From NCBI RefSeq assembly GCF_040493455.1, contig NZ_JANFDA010000003.1, positions 310,001-374,000 on the forward strand: 64,000 nt of DNA, given 5' to 3'. The translations under genes were made by a program, and so were the position numbers. The DNA comes from Microcosmobacter sp040493455 (lineage in GTDB: Bacteria; Bacteroidota; Bacteroidia; Flavobacteriales; Flavobacteriaceae). The notes below the pieces were generated by a model that ran no database searches, was not told the DNA's origin, and saw only the letters and a list, made by a program, of their open reading frames with translations. Every line of letters begins with the position of its first letter. The first letter of the stretch is position 1. Of the stretch, positions 43,944 to 53,028 are shown in pieces.

Positions 43944-45119
43944 ATGAAAAAGAATAAATTAGGTATAAATACAATTTGTACGCATGTAGGTGCTATTGAA
44001 GATAGGCAATTCAAAGGTGCAACATCTCCTATTTATTTATCGTCTTCCTATGAATTTATGGACGTAGATGTGAAGCGCTATCCGAGATATTTCAACACGC
44101 CAAATCAAGAGTACTTGGCTAAAAAGATTGCAGCCTTAGAACATGCAGAAGCTGCATTGCTATTTGGTTCAGGAATGGCAGCGATTAGTTCTACGTTGTT
44201 TGCGTTTTTGAAGGCTGGAGATCATGTCGTAGTTCAGAATGATATTTATGGAGGTACTAGAAATCTAATTGCTAAACAATTCGATAAGTACAATATCTCG
44301 TATACATTCACCAACGGACTTTCAGTTGAAGATTTTCAGGATGCTATTCAAGCTAATACAAAACTGGTTTATATTGAAACGCCATCCAATCCTTTATTGA
44401 AGCTGGTTGATCTGGCTGCAATTGCGTCACTATGTAAAAGAGAAAGTATTATCAGTATTATTGATAATACCTTTGCGACGCCTGTCGTTCAAAATCCAGT
44501 TGACTTCGGAATTGATATCGTTGTGCATTCTGCAACAAAGTACTTTGGAGGTCATTCGGACCTTTGCGCAGGCGCTGTGGCAGCATCTCAAGAGCATATT
44601 AACAAAATATGGGAACTGGCTAAAGATTTTGGAGGCAGCTTAAGCGATTTTACGGTTTGGATGCTAGAACGTAGCTTGAAAACTCTGGGGATTCGTGTAA
44701 AAGCACAGCAGCGTAATGCTAAAAAGCTTGCAAAGTTTTTGAATAAGCATGAAGCTATTTCTAAAGTCTATTATCCAGGTTTGAAATCGCATCCTGATTA
44801 TGACTTGGCGAAACAACAAATGCGAGGTTATGGTGCTATGTTGTCTTTTGATATCATTGAAGAGCTTAATGCCAAAGTATTTCTTAAGGCCTTACAGTTA
44901 ATAAAACCATCAATGAGCTTGGCTGGTATTGAAAGTACCATGATATTGCCTGCTGAAGCATCGCATGCATTATTGTCTAAAGAAGAGCGCTTGGAGCAGG
45001 GCATAGGTGATAACCTCATAAGATTCTCTGTAGGTATAGAGGATAAGAATGATTTAATAAACGATATTGAAACTGCATTATCTATAATTGCAGAAGGTAA
45101 ATTAGTAAACACAATATGA
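43944..45119 (+). CDS. PLP-dependent trans-sulfuration enzyme (cystathionine synthase/lyase type)
   Basis: 391 residues. Fold type I PLP enzyme of the Cys/Met metabolism family: FGSGMAAISS phosphate-binding region (74-83), Asp in DNTFATP, and the Schiff-base Lys199 in VHSATKYFGGHSDLCAGAV. Members are cystathionine gamma-synthases, gamma-lyases or beta-lyases. Which one it is cannot be told from sequence. It overlaps bshB1 by 4 nt (ATGA), so the two are coupled, linking cysteine supply with bacillithiol synthesis. Confidence 0.88.
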   Translation: MKKNKLGINTICTHVGAIEDRQFKGATSPIYLSSSYEFMDVDVKRYPRYFNTPNQEYLAKKIAALEHAEAALLFGSGMAAISSTLFAFLKAGDHVVVQNDIYGGTRNLIAKQFDKYNISYTFTNGLSVEDFQDAIQANTKLVYIETPSNPLLKLVDLAAIASLCKRESIISIIDNTFATPVVQNPVDFGIDIVVHSATKYFGGHSDLCAGAVAASQEHINKIWELAKDFGGSLSDFTVWMLERSLKTLGIRVKAQQRNAKKLAKFLNKHEAISKVYYPGLKSHPDYDLAKQQMRGYGAMLSFDIIEELNAKVFLKALQLIKPSMSLAGIESTMILPAEASHALLSKEERLEQGIGDNLIRFSVGIEDKNDLINDIETALSIIAEGKLVNTI

Positions 45120-45838
45120 AATTAGATATACTAGCTATAGGTGCACACCCAGATGATGTAGAATTGGGTTGTGGTGCTACAATTGCTAAAGAAATTGCAA
45201 ATGGAAAGAAGGTTGGAATCATAGATCTCACCAGAGGAGAACTTGGAACCAGAGGTACTGCAGAGACTAGAGATGAGGAAGCGACAGATGCTGCAAATAT
45301 TCTTGGTGTTTCTGTAAGAATAAACATGGGATTTGCAGATGGCTTTTTTGTGAATGATAAGCAACACCAAATAGAGCTCATCAAAGAAATACGCAAGTAT
45401 AGACCAGAGATTGTACTGTGTAATGCCATAGAAGATCGACATATCGATCATGGTAGAGGTAGTAAGTTGGTCAGTGATGCATGTTTCCTAAGTGGACTTG
45501 TAAAGATAGATACTAAGCATGATGATGTAGATGGTTGGCAAGACCCTTGGCGACCAAAGTTTGTGTATCATTATATTCAATGGAAAAATTTGGAACCAGA
45601 AATTGCAGTAGACGTTACTGGCTTTATAGATAAAAAGATGGCAGCTGTTTTGGCTTATAAAACCCAATTCTTTGATCCAGATAGTAAAGAACCTGAAACA
45701 CCAATTTCTAGCAAGAATTTTACAGATAGTATTAAGTACAGAGCCAGAGATCTTGGTAGATTAATTGGCACAGAGTATGCAGAAGGGTTTACTGTAGAGC
45801 GATATCCTGCAGTGGATAGTTTGTTCGATTTGAAATAA
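45116..45838 (+). CDS. bshB1: Bacillithiol biosynthesis deacetylase BshB1
   Basis: 240 residues, PIG-L/LmbE fold. AHPDDVE at 10-16 carries the zinc ligands, and LTRGELGTRGTAETRDEEA and DRHIDHGRGSKLV are the BshB hallmarks. It removes acetyl from GlcNAc-malate to give GlcN-malate, which BshC joins to Cys. The tight coupling with a Cys/Met PLP enzyme supports the thiol pathway assignment. Confidence 0.93.
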   Translation: MKLDILAIGAHPDDVELGCGATIAKEIANGKKVGIIDLTRGELGTRGTAETRDEEATDAANILGVSVRINMGFADGFFVNDKQHQIELIKEIRKYRPEIVLCNAIEDRHIDHGRGSKLVSDACFLSGLVKIDTKHDDVDGWQDPWRPKFVYHYIQWKNLEPEIAVDVTGFIDKKMAAVLAYKTQFFDPDSKEPETPISSKNFTDSIKYRARDLGRLIGTEYAEGFTVERYPAVDSLFDLK

Positions 45839-45854
45839 TTTTAGTCGAAAAGGT

Positions 45855-45886
45855 TTTGTAAAAACAAGACAAAACAATTACATTTG
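45855..45886 (+). promoter_or_regulatory. Promoter of tRNA-His
   Basis: TTTG (45855-45858), exactly 20 nt, TACATTTG (45879-45886). Confidence 0.7.
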
Positions 45887-45902
45887 CAGTCCTAATTTAA
45901 AT

Positions 45903-45977
45903 GGTGGTTGTAGCTCAGTTGGTTAGAGCGCCTGATTGTGGTTCAGGAGGTCGTCGGTTCGAGACCGATCTTCCACC
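45903..45977 (+). tRNA. tRNA-His (GTG)
   Basis: Anticodon loop TTGTGGT between CCTGA and TCAGG; anticodon GTG. The extra 5' G typical of tRNA-His (45903) faces C at the 3' end. The T arm is GTCGG-TTCGAGA-CCGAT (one G-T). In the acceptor stem two T-T oppositions occur (positions 5 and 6). CCA is not encoded. A terminator hairpin follows at once. Confidence 0.93.
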
Positions 45978-45984
45978 CAAAATA

Positions 45985-46016
45985 AAAGCCTTTCAGTTAT
46001 CTGAAAGGCTTCTTTT
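45985..46016 (+). terminator. tRNA-His terminator, copy A of a repeated hairpin
   Basis: AAGCCTTTCAG / CTGAAAGGCTT, loop TTAT, then a T-rich tail. The same stem recurs at 47703, 51103 and, slightly changed, 54702. Confidence 0.8.
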
Positions 46017-46039
46017 GTATATAGTGTTTTTAGATTTAG
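45986..46039. repeat. Terminator-bearing repeat, copy A (after tRNA-His)
   Basis: This 54-nt segment is almost the same as 47703-47755: the hairpin plus the following TTCTTTTG(T/C)ATATAGTG and AGATT-AG. Only a few substitutions and one deletion separate the two. Confidence 0.7.
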
Positions 46040-46092
46040 TGGTAACGTCTCCAACTATGAATCGTTTTAATGGCTTATGCAAATTGATTGAC

Positions 46093-47478
46093 TTAGTCTT
46101 TTGTGTTTAACAATTTATTTAATTCTGTCTTACTTAAATATTGTCCTCGTTGAACTAGTCCACTTATCGTTAATGTGTTTTCAATGTTTTTCATTGGGTT
46201 CTTGTCAAGGATTAAAATGTTTGCAGTTTTACCTTCTTCAATAGTTCCAAGTTCATCCTCGCGTTCAACATATATAGCAGGATTCAAAGTAGCCGTTTGC
46301 AAAGCTTCCAACTCGGTAAAACCAGCTTTAACAAAAAGGGCTAGTTCATCATGTAATGTAAACCCTGGATATATATTTGGATTACTAGTATCTGTCCCTG
46401 CTAAAAATTTAGAGCCATTATCCAACATGGGCTTTAAATAAGACATTGTTAGTTCAAAAAAAACTTTCTCAACTTCACTTGATTCTTTACTAGCTACTAA
46501 ATAGGATGGTGCTCCATCTTCTGTTATGTCTCCAAACCAGTACTCTTGTTCTTCCTTTGGAATGTATTTTAACCTTGGATCATGCTTAAAAATAGAATCA
46601 ATTTCTTCATTGACAATATAAGATTTCAAAAGTGATAAGGTCGGACAAAACCAAGTGTTCTCTGATTTTGTGATAGTAAGAATATTATCTTTTAAGTTGC
46701 TGTCAAAGGCTTCAAGAAAAGCTTCTGTATACGTATTAATATCTAAATCTTTATGGGTGTTTATAAAAGATTTATAATCAGCAATACCATGCTCTAATCC
46801 TATCGAATGTTCTATGCTCTTTTGGCCAGCTAAGATTCCTTCTTCCGCTGTGACTTGCAATGGAAGGTGTCCTGCAAATTTAAAGTCTAACTTCTTGCAC
46901 TCATCTGCAATGGCCTGATAGGTCTCATAACTGAGGAAATTATAAACCTTTACAAAGTCATATCCTTTCTCATAATATTCCCTTACCAGTTTGCGGCCTT
47001 CTTCGGGATTTGAGGCCACTCTGGCTCCTGGCCAAGTTTCACCTGGCCCATCGGTTATTGGGCTAGAATAAAGAAATTCAAAACCTCTATAAAATCCATC
47101 CTTCCTATTTTTTTTGATGTCTTCGATTCCCTTATCTGAACCATGCATACATCTTAATCCTGTAATTCCTAAAGCAGTGTATCTATCCAGTACCCAATCC
47201 TTACCCCATAGATGAGCGTGCATGTCCCACAAACCAGGGATGATGTATTTATTACTTGCATCAATTAGGGTGTCAGTAGTCCTTAAGTCCTTATCGTGGT
47301 GGGTGATTTTCAGAATTTTATCCTTATTAATCCAAATGTCACGATGTTCTAGAATTTCTCCTGTTTTTACATCTATGATATTGCCGTTTGAAACAATTGT
47401 ATGGTTAACTACAATATCTTCTTGACATGAGAGCCCCAAAAGAAACAATGCTAATATTAATGTTAGTTTAATTTTCAC
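46093..47478 (-). CDS. Amidohydrolase family lipoprotein
   Basis: 461 residues if it starts at the GTG at 47478, which gives a clean lipoprotein signal (VKIKLTLILALFLLGLSC). An ATG at 47550 adds 24 residues in front of it. Urease/imidazolonepropionase-type barrel: HxH in GLWDMHAHLWG, Lys in FVKVYN, His in FAGHLP and IEHSIG, and Asp in AGTDTSN. TIEEGKTANILILDKNPMKNI is the usual closing sequence. It is probably an outer-membrane or periplasmic hydrolase of a cyclic amide or peptide. It lies downstream of tRNA-His, in the accessory-looking block. Confidence 0.83.
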   Translation of the reverse strand: MKIKLTLILALFLLGLSCQEDIVVNHTIVSNGNIIDVKTGEILEHRDIWINKDKILKITHHDKDLRTTDTLIDASNKYIIPGLWDMHAHLWGKDWVLDRYTALGITGLRCMHGSDKGIEDIKKNRKDGFYRGFEFLYSSPITDGPGETWPGARVASNPEEGRKLVREYYEKGYDFVKVYNFLSYETYQAIADECKKLDFKFAGHLPLQVTAEEGILAGQKSIEHSIGLEHGIADYKSFINTHKDLDINTYTEAFLEAFDSNLKDNILTITKSENTWFCPTLSLLKSYIVNEEIDSIFKHDPRLKYIPKEEQEYWFGDITEDGAPSYLVASKESSEVEKVFFELTMSYLKPMLDNGSKFLAGTDTSNPNIYPGFTLHDELALFVKAGFTELEALQTATLNPAIYVEREDELGTIEEGKTANILILDKNPMKNIENTLTISGLVQRGQYLSKTELNKLLNTKD

Positions 47479-47645
47479 TGATTTTGAAGTAAGTCCAACG
47501 GTTTGTGTATAGTTTTCAATTATAGAAATCACCGAAATAAAGTTAGTCATTTAGTTTTCGCATAAATCACAATGTCCTACTAAATTCATTAATACTTTAG
47601 TACAGTTTTCGATTTTCGTTCATATTTCGCCCAATGTAATTGTAT

Positions 47646-47755
47646 ATACAATATATGCAAATTTATAAGTATAATCCCGCATACTCTAGGTTCGAAATAT
47701 AGAAGCCTTTCAGTATTCTGAAAGGCTTCTTTTGCATATAGTGTTTTAGATTGAG
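47646..47755. repeat. Terminator-bearing repeat, copy B
   Basis: The right part (from 47703) copies the region after tRNA-His; the left part (47646-47702, with GGTTCGA near 47689) is alignable to 51049-51102. GGTTCGA recalls the T arm of a tRNA. Hairpin AAGCCTTTCAG/CTGAAAGGCTT at 47703-47728. It lies in the gap between two minus-strand genes. Confidence 0.6.
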
Positions 47756-47795
47756 CAAGTGACACTAGGAGTTAAGCTTATTATTGTATGAGGCT

Positions 47796-48500
47796 TTATA
47801 GACCATTTTTGCTTTTCCAATTACTCATTGTCGTTGGATGGTTATTATCAGTAGGATAATTCTGATTTATAAAGTCTAGTTGTTTTAATGTTAGCAGTAC
47901 AAACATCCCATCATTGCCACAACTAATTGGATAAAACTGTTCGTCCGAATTTTGTCTCTTCAGTTCTGCGTTCAACATTTCTATGAAATTTACATAGGCA
48001 ATTCCCCAATCAAGATCTGAAAATGGTCCATCGAAGGCTATATATTCAATCCCGTTCAGTTCGATCGTATGTTTCCAGTTGTTCTGACCTTGCAGGCTAT
48101 TTTCATATGCAAATTCTAATTTCAGGTCAAGTTTTTCAAACGTCGGTTTTACTAGGTTTAAATATTCTGTTAGTCCACCTGTTTCAAAAAGTTCTTCACA
48201 GTCTATCCAATGGAAGCGGTTATCCATAAAATACAATGTTTCTCCACGCGTAGGGCCTTGAAAGAAATTCAAGTCCGTGTATGCTTTCTCAATATCAAAC
48301 TTAACCGTATCCAATTCAGATTCTTTAGTCAAACTGAAATACCCTAACTTTTCTAATTCTGTTACTACTTCTTTTCCGCTTAGTTTCTTTTGAATTGCTT
48401 TCTCTGGATTTTGATTTTTGATTTTAGAAACCGTATTATCTTTTTTGGAATTACAGGCTAAAAATGTGAGAAGCAATATGGTTAGAAAAATATGTTTCAT
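47796..48500 (-). CDS. Hypothetical lipoprotein
   Basis: 234 residues from ATG 48500, chosen because MKHIFLTILLLTFLAC is a proper lipoprotein signal. A start at 48539 would add 13 residues. The mature region is acidic and beta/alpha mixed (VVTELEKLGYFSLTKESE; GPTRGETLYFMDNRFHWIDCEELFETGG). No family recognised. It looks like a small accessory lipoprotein and lies between two copies of the repeated hairpin. Confidence 0.6.
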   Translation of the reverse strand: MKHIFLTILLLTFLACNSKKDNTVSKIKNQNPEKAIQKKLSGKEVVTELEKLGYFSLTKESELDTVKFDIEKAYTDLNFFQGPTRGETLYFMDNRFHWIDCEELFETGGLTEYLNLVKPTFEKLDLKLEFAYENSLQGQNNWKHTIELNGIEYIAFDGPFSDLDWGIAYVNFIEMLNAELKRQNSDEQFYPISCGNDGMFVLLTLKQLDFINQNYPTDNNHPTTMSNWKSKNGL

Positions 48501-48600
48501 TGAGTTTTGTAAGATTGTTAACAATGGTTTTAGTATCATTCCGTAGTAACAACCAATTTAGCAAAAAGACTTGATAAACTGTGTTAGAGATTCATCTGGA

Positions 48601-49170
48601 TTAGTTATGCATGTTATTAGTTACTGTGATTTTTGTTACAATATTTTTGTAATATTCTAAAATCAACTTACTTGAAAATAATTCAAATTCGAAATTATAT
48701 GAATACTTATTGGTCTGTTTTTGTGGAATTCCAAATACTTTTTGAAAATCTTGAATAGTAGAACCAATTTTTAATTCGTTTTTAAACGGAAAAGACTCTA
48801 GGCTAGTCTCAAAATGATATATTTCAAAGCCATTTGTTCCAAAAGTCCAAGTTGAATCCGTTTTGAAGACCGAGGATTTCATCTCTGCTATTTTTTCTCC
48901 TTTGTGCATGTATTTACAGTCGTAGTATACTCTCACAGAGATTTTTAAATTATAGGGGTTTTGATTTTCACTGGTTTTACATTCAATTTCGTATTGAAGA
49001 TTGTTTATTATCAAATTATTTCGTGGGTCTTTAAGAAAATCCTTAACTACAATGGTATCAATTACAATATTCGAGTCTGTGTTCAATCCATTTTGACTTT
49101 TCTTATAGGTACAATTAATAATACAAGTCAATGTTAATATTAAAGATATTTTTTTAATCAAAGGTGTCAT
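48601..49170 (-). CDS. Hypothetical lipoprotein
   Basis: 189 residues. Signal MTPLIKKISLILTLTCIINC, Cys20. The rest is beta-rich with Lys/Asn-rich loops (YKKSQNGLNTDSNIVIDTIVV) and a segment KIGSTIQDFQKVFGIPQKQT. No family recognised. Same strand and style as the flanking lipoprotein genes, suggesting a set of related-looking, recently gained genes. Confidence 0.55.
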   Translation of the reverse strand: MTPLIKKISLILTLTCIINCTYKKSQNGLNTDSNIVIDTIVVKDFLKDPRNNLIINNLQYEIECKTSENQNPYNLKISVRVYYDCKYMHKGEKIAEMKSSVFKTDSTWTFGTNGFEIYHFETSLESFPFKNELKIGSTIQDFQKVFGIPQKQTNKYSYNFEFELFSSKLILEYYKNIVTKITVTNNMHN

Positions 49171-49263
49171 AATTACAGCTAATGGTCCTCAGTAATAGGT
49201 AATTATTTTTTGCTTACAGTATTAAACCACAATGAATTATAACCATTGTTTGTGCATCAGTTT

Positions 49264-49518
49264 TTATTTGTCATACCAGGAGTAAACTAACTCGGTTATT
49301 TCTTCGACATTATTTTCACTAATAGTAAGTCCATAAGTTGTAATTAATTCACTCGATATTACTCTTTTAATTTTCTCCAAGTCGTAACCATTTTGTAGGT
49401 CAAGAATTAGTTTTCTACTCAACTTTTTAAAAGAATGACTGTCGCCAGATAGCATAATGTCCGTCTGATATATGATTTTACTTAGTGCATTAATATTTTG
49501 TTCGTCAAGAATTTTCAC
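49264..49518 (-). CDS. Small helical protein, possibly immunity-like
   Basis: 84 residues, no signal, all-helix prediction (NINALSKIIYQTDIMLSGDSHSFKKLSRKLILDLQNG). An ending with ITELVYSWYDK recalls small immunity-type or DUF1871-like proteins, but I cannot name the family. It lies between lipoproteins in the accessory block. Confidence 0.5.
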   Translation of the reverse strand: MKILDEQNINALSKIIYQTDIMLSGDSHSFKKLSRKLILDLQNGYDLEKIKRVISSELITTYGLTISENNVEEITELVYSWYDK

Positions 49519-49551
49519 TTAGTTTCTTTATGTAGTTATAAAAACTTAATG

Positions 49552-50028
49552 TTATTCTGGAATAGGATCTCCTTCTCCAGGTTTTAAAATTGAAAACGCC
49601 CAATCGGTAGATTTTGGAACATTTAATTTATCGAGCCACTCTCCACCTAATCCAGCAACTTGTATTTTATTATCAATTACTTCTAACCCTTCTGTTTCTC
49701 CAAAGAAGAATTGAATTCCGTTGTCGAGCGCAACACCCATTGTGTCTGGTATTTTAAATACATAACTTTCGTTTGGCTTAATTATCACTTTTTCATTTGC
49801 ACTAATTGAATTTGCAGTTTCATTGAAAATAAAAATGTTATATACTTTCCCTGTCGCATTATATGTTTCAGGTTTGATAGTTTCTCCGCTATAATTTGGA
49901 TTAATATAAACCTTATTATTTTGTGTTTCTTCGCTCTCGTTCTGCTTATTTTCCATTTTTGATTTACATTGGAAAAAGAAAATTGTGACAAGAGCCGATA
50001 TGTATACTAAATGTTTTCTGTTTTTCAT
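49552..50028 (-). CDS. Hypothetical lipoprotein
   Basis: 158 residues. Signal MKNRKHLVYISALVTIFFFQC. A Lys/Asn/Glu-rich linker, then a beta domain (YNATGKVYNIFIFNETANSISANEKVIIKPNESYVFKI). No family recognised. Located between the small helical gene and the DUF6881/DUF6985-like gene. Confidence 0.55.
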   Translation of the reverse strand: MKNRKHLVYISALVTIFFFQCKSKMENKQNESEETQNNKVYINPNYSGETIKPETYNATGKVYNIFIFNETANSISANEKVIIKPNESYVFKIPDTMGVALDNGIQFFFGETEGLEVIDNKIQVAGLGGEWLDKLNVPKSTDWAFSILKPGEGDPIPE

Positions 50029-50068
50029 TTTTTAATTACGTAGAATGGTCTCAAATAAGAACAGTGAT

Positions 50069-51004
50069 TTAAGACCACAGTTTTTTCCACCAAGATTTAC
50101 TTTTGTTATTACTACTGTTTTCTAATTTACCACTTGCCTTATCATTGTTTTCAGGAATTATTTGCAGCTGGCTTTTTTCTTTATTCTCAAATTGGCTCAA
50201 TAATTTATCTTCCTCATCTAGTTTGTCATATGCGTCAGCCTCAGTTAAGTGTCCATCTTGATCACTAATTCTGGTCAATTCTTTTCCTTGTCTGAAGACC
50301 AATTGGAGTCCATGTTCTTGTTCCCATTCACATTCACAAGTTACATTAACATAAATGTCTTCATCTCTTCGGTGTCTTCTAGTTACATATATATCTTGGG
50401 CGTAAATAAAATTCCATATTTTATTTTTCTCTTTGATATCCCAAAGTGGTTGGTCAGCTTCATCATATCCAATAGCATTTAGGAATTCCATACAATTCTG
50501 ATATGCAAGTTCACTGAGCTTTAGCCTGTCATTAGTTTTCTTTTCCAAGAATAACTTTAAAGCTTTATCAGCCTCATCTATAAATCTCGAGTCGTTTTCG
50601 AGAATCAAGTCCATAAATGTGATTTTCAGTTTTTTATGGTCAAAGAATGGGATTTCTATAGGTTCACTTTCCCACCAATCATCGAATTGATCATTTTGGA
50701 ACAGAGTTCCAATTACTTCACTTGTTATAAAATTTCTTGAGTTAGATTCCCATTCGTTCTCAAAATCAGTTTTTGAGATTTCAAACTCATTAAATTCTTC
50801 TAAATCCAATTCTTGATCACCTAAACCTCCATACTTGTCTTCAGTATTGTTTTTACTATATTTTAAAATAACTCCATTATCATATTTTTCGATCTGTCGT
50901 AATGGGAAACCTGTCTCATCTGTTTCAAAAAAAAATGTAGAAAAGCCCCAATCATTAAATTGATCACCCCTTTTTTCGGTCCATTTTCTCTTGAAGTATT
51001 TCAT
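50069..51004 (-). CDS. DUF6881/DUF6985-like fusion protein
   Basis: 311 residues, cytosolic. The first about 85 residues resemble the DUF6881 type (MKYFKRKWTEKRG...FFFETDETGFPLRQIEKYDNG), and residues about 115-270 the DUF6985 type (LSELAYQNCMEFLN; DIYVNVTCECEWEQEHGLQLVFRQGKELTRISDQDGHLTEADAYD). Families of this kind often occur as immunity proteins of contact-dependent toxins. The assignment is from memory of the motifs and the role is inferred. The C-terminus is Lys/Ser/Trp-rich. Confidence 0.6.
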   Translation of the reverse strand: MKYFKRKWTEKRGDQFNDWGFSTFFFETDETGFPLRQIEKYDNGVILKYSKNNTEDKYGGLGDQELDLEEFNEFEISKTDFENEWESNSRNFITSEVIGTLFQNDQFDDWWESEPIEIPFFDHKKLKITFMDLILENDSRFIDEADKALKLFLEKKTNDRLKLSELAYQNCMEFLNAIGYDEADQPLWDIKEKNKIWNFIYAQDIYVTRRHRRDEDIYVNVTCECEWEQEHGLQLVFRQGKELTRISDQDGHLTEADAYDKLDEEDKLLSQFENKEKSQLQIIPENNDKASGKLENSSNNKSKSWWKKLWS

Positions 51005-51048
51005 AAGTTATTATTTTCCTAGGTTTGCTCCCAAGGTATATGCATTCG

Positions 51049-51128
51049 CAATATATATAAATTTATAACTATAATACTGTATGTTTAAGTTTCAAAATAT
51101 AAAAGCCTTTCAGGTAACTGAAAGGCTT
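51049..51128. repeat. Terminator-bearing repeat, copy C
   Basis: Alignable to 47646-47728 over about 80 nt with many substitutions. Hairpin AAGCCTTTCAG / CTGAAAGGCTT (51103-51128, loop GTAA), followed on the minus strand by U residues, so it may terminate the gene at 51155. Confidence 0.6.
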
Positions 51129-51154
51129 AGTTGTTTTTATAGTAAAGCTTAATG

Positions 51155-51685
51155 CTATTCTGATTTTTCATACGCTTCTTTTAGCCATTCTATAAGTTCA
51201 GTGTCTACATCTTCTACAGTATTTAATCGCACTCTATGCGTACACATAGAACCAAATGGACCCGAATTCTCAAGACGCTCAGTAAGGGCTTTTCCTTTTA
51301 GCTTTAAACCTAAATCGATGCGTGTTTTGGTTGCAGGTTTTATTAATGCAAATTGTCGTTTTCTAATACAGCTCACACTATCTTTTTTTGGAGTGACTGT
51401 GATATCATTTCCAAACTCATTAATTTGTTCTAGAAGCTTTTCGTAAATCGGCTTTAAGTGTTCTTTTCCTTTGTATTGGTTGGTTAATAGGCTTTCATCA
51501 TCTATAGAACCAGCATCCGATTTTCTGGCTTTTAGAGATACAAAATTTGCGTATCCGTGAGTGAAACCATGTTCAGATTTTAAAAAGTCTACAATAGCTT
51601 TGTGCTTTTCAATCTTTGACGCTTTTACAACGTTTATCCAGTGATCTATTGGTTTTCCAGTTTTTTCAAGTATTCCTTTTTCCAT
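51155..51685 (-). CDS. DUF4287 - DUF5655 protein
   Basis: 176 residues. The N-terminal DUF4287 region (GKPIDHWINVVKASKIEKHKAIVDFLKSEHGFTHGYANFV) and the C-terminal DUF5655 region (PIYEKLLEQINEFGNDITVTPKKDSVSCIRKRQFALIKPATKTRIDLGLKLKG) are both clear. It is a small cytosolic protein of unknown function that is frequent in environmental bacteria. It lies 12 nt downstream of the DUF1761 gene, and copy C of the repeated hairpin follows as a possible terminator. Confidence 0.82.
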   Translation of the reverse strand: MEKGILEKTGKPIDHWINVVKASKIEKHKAIVDFLKSEHGFTHGYANFVSLKARKSDAGSIDDESLLTNQYKGKEHLKPIYEKLLEQINEFGNDITVTPKKDSVSCIRKRQFALIKPATKTRIDLGLKLKGKALTERLENSGPFGSMCTHRVRLNTVEDVDTELIEWLKEAYEKSE

Positions 51686-51697
51686 TGTTTTATGTTT

Positions 51698-52108
51698 TTA
51701 CCAGGCACCAAGTATAGCGCCCATTAGTGTTAATGCTACGATGCAGTATCCTGCATTTATTATATATGCTTTTAGTGATTTCATTTCAAATAGGTATAGT
51801 ATTCCGAGCATTGTGGCTACCCAACCAAAACCTGTAAAGAAACCAGCTAGAGTTCCAAATGTTACATCTGCCTCAGATCCAATGAACATTTCTAAAATCA
51901 ATGCTGCAATACATGCGAGGAGTAAGGAGAGTCCAAAAGTTTTTGGGACACTTCTCTTTTTTAAATCTTCTTCGGTAACACCAAATTCGGTCATCCAGCC
52001 TTTCCCAAATAGTGGTCCATACCAGATGCCTCCAATTAAAAATGATGACACCGCAGCTACTATAACCGAAAGCCAGTTAATGTTTTCTACTGCTGTTGCT
52101 AAATCCAT
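51698..52108 (-). CDS. DUF1761 membrane protein
   Basis: 136 residues, four membrane helices. The family pattern IVAAVSSFLIGGIWYGPLFGKGWMTEFGVTEEDL at 15-48 is clear. DUF1761 proteins are small inner-membrane proteins without a known role. Flanked by DUF4287 and AraC genes on the same strand. Confidence 0.82.
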   Translation of the reverse strand: MDLATAVENINWLSVIVAAVSSFLIGGIWYGPLFGKGWMTEFGVTEEDLKKRSVPKTFGLSLLLACIAALILEMFIGSEADVTFGTLAGFFTGFGWVATMLGILYLFEMKSLKAYIINAGYCIVALTLMGAILGAW

Positions 52109-52173
52109 AAATCATAATGTTTTAAATTAAAGTACAAGTCTACTTTAATCTAATTTTACTGGATAGTAAAAAA

Positions 52174-53007
52174 TTAACCTTGCCTGTCTAAGGGGAAGAA
52201 ATTCTTCTCTTCATCGTTATGAAAGTTCTGTTGTATGAACTTTTGAGGGTTTATTCCCGAGAAGTGTTTGAACTCTTTTATAAAGTGTGATTGATCTGCA
52301 TATTCGCATAGATAAGCAACTTGTGACCATTCAATCTTTTCTGTTTGATGAATTTGTTGTAGAATTTCATTAAATCGTAGAATTCTCTGGTAATATTTTG
52401 GCGTTAAGCCTACATATTTTTTGAATTGATCTATGAGATGCTTTTGCGTTTTTGAATAGTCTTGAATGATCTTATGATAGTTTGCGACAGACTCGGTTTG
52501 CAATTTTTCTAAGACACCCAATAATTCAGTAGGAGGAATTCGATCTTCTTGAAATCTATTAGCAAGCCAATTCTCAGCTACTTCAAATTTTTCTTCTGAG
52601 GTTGCCTTAACTAAGATATCTTCTCTTAGTGTCAAGATTTCGGTTCCAAATACCTGTTCTGCTGGGACTACTTTGTCATTTAGTTCTTGAATAGGAACAT
52701 GGAAAAACGGATAGGCTCCATAGGGTTTAAACTGAATGACGAACATTTCGGATTTTTGGTGCGCAGAAATTGAAATGTAATTTTTGTGCATTCCAGACAC
52801 CCAAACTTTTGTAAATGTATTGTTCGGTTTCAGGGTTTCATTATCAAAGGTATTTCGAACAAAACCATCTAATTCAAAGATGATGAAGATATGCCCTGTT
52901 GGCACTACACGTTCAATAGAATGATCTGGAACAAAGTCTTTAAAATGAAAAATGGATTCAATGTAGTTGCTTATAGTTCCTTTTATGTCATGTGTTTTAA
53001 AAATCAT
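52174..53007 (-). CDS. AraC family transcriptional regulator
   Basis: 277 residues. The C-terminal AraC helix-turn-helix pair is clear (residues about 180-260: KHLIDQFKKYVGLTPKYYQRILRFNEIL and QVAYLCEYADQSHFIKEFKHFSGINPQKF). The N-terminal about 150 residues are a DUF6597-like sensor (RVVPTGHIFIIFEL). A target cannot be named. It is on the same strand as and 21 nt downstream of the SRPBCC gene, and may be cotranscribed with it. Confidence 0.85.
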   Translation of the reverse strand: MIFKTHDIKGTISNYIESIFHFKDFVPDHSIERVVPTGHIFIIFELDGFVRNTFDNETLKPNNTFTKVWVSGMHKNYISISAHQKSEMFVIQFKPYGAYPFFHVPIQELNDKVVPAEQVFGTEILTLREDILVKATSEEKFEVAENWLANRFQEDRIPPTELLGVLEKLQTESVANYHKIIQDYSKTQKHLIDQFKKYVGLTPKYYQRILRFNEILQQIHQTEKIEWSQVAYLCEYADQSHFIKEFKHFSGINPQKFIQQNFHNDEEKNFFPLDRQG

Positions 53008-53028
53008 TAGCTGTATTCAGTTTGAGTT

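Noticed and set aside
45901..46110. 69-codon plus-strand open frame over tRNA-His
   Set aside because: It runs through the tRNA gene and its terminator hairpin; it is a chance frame.
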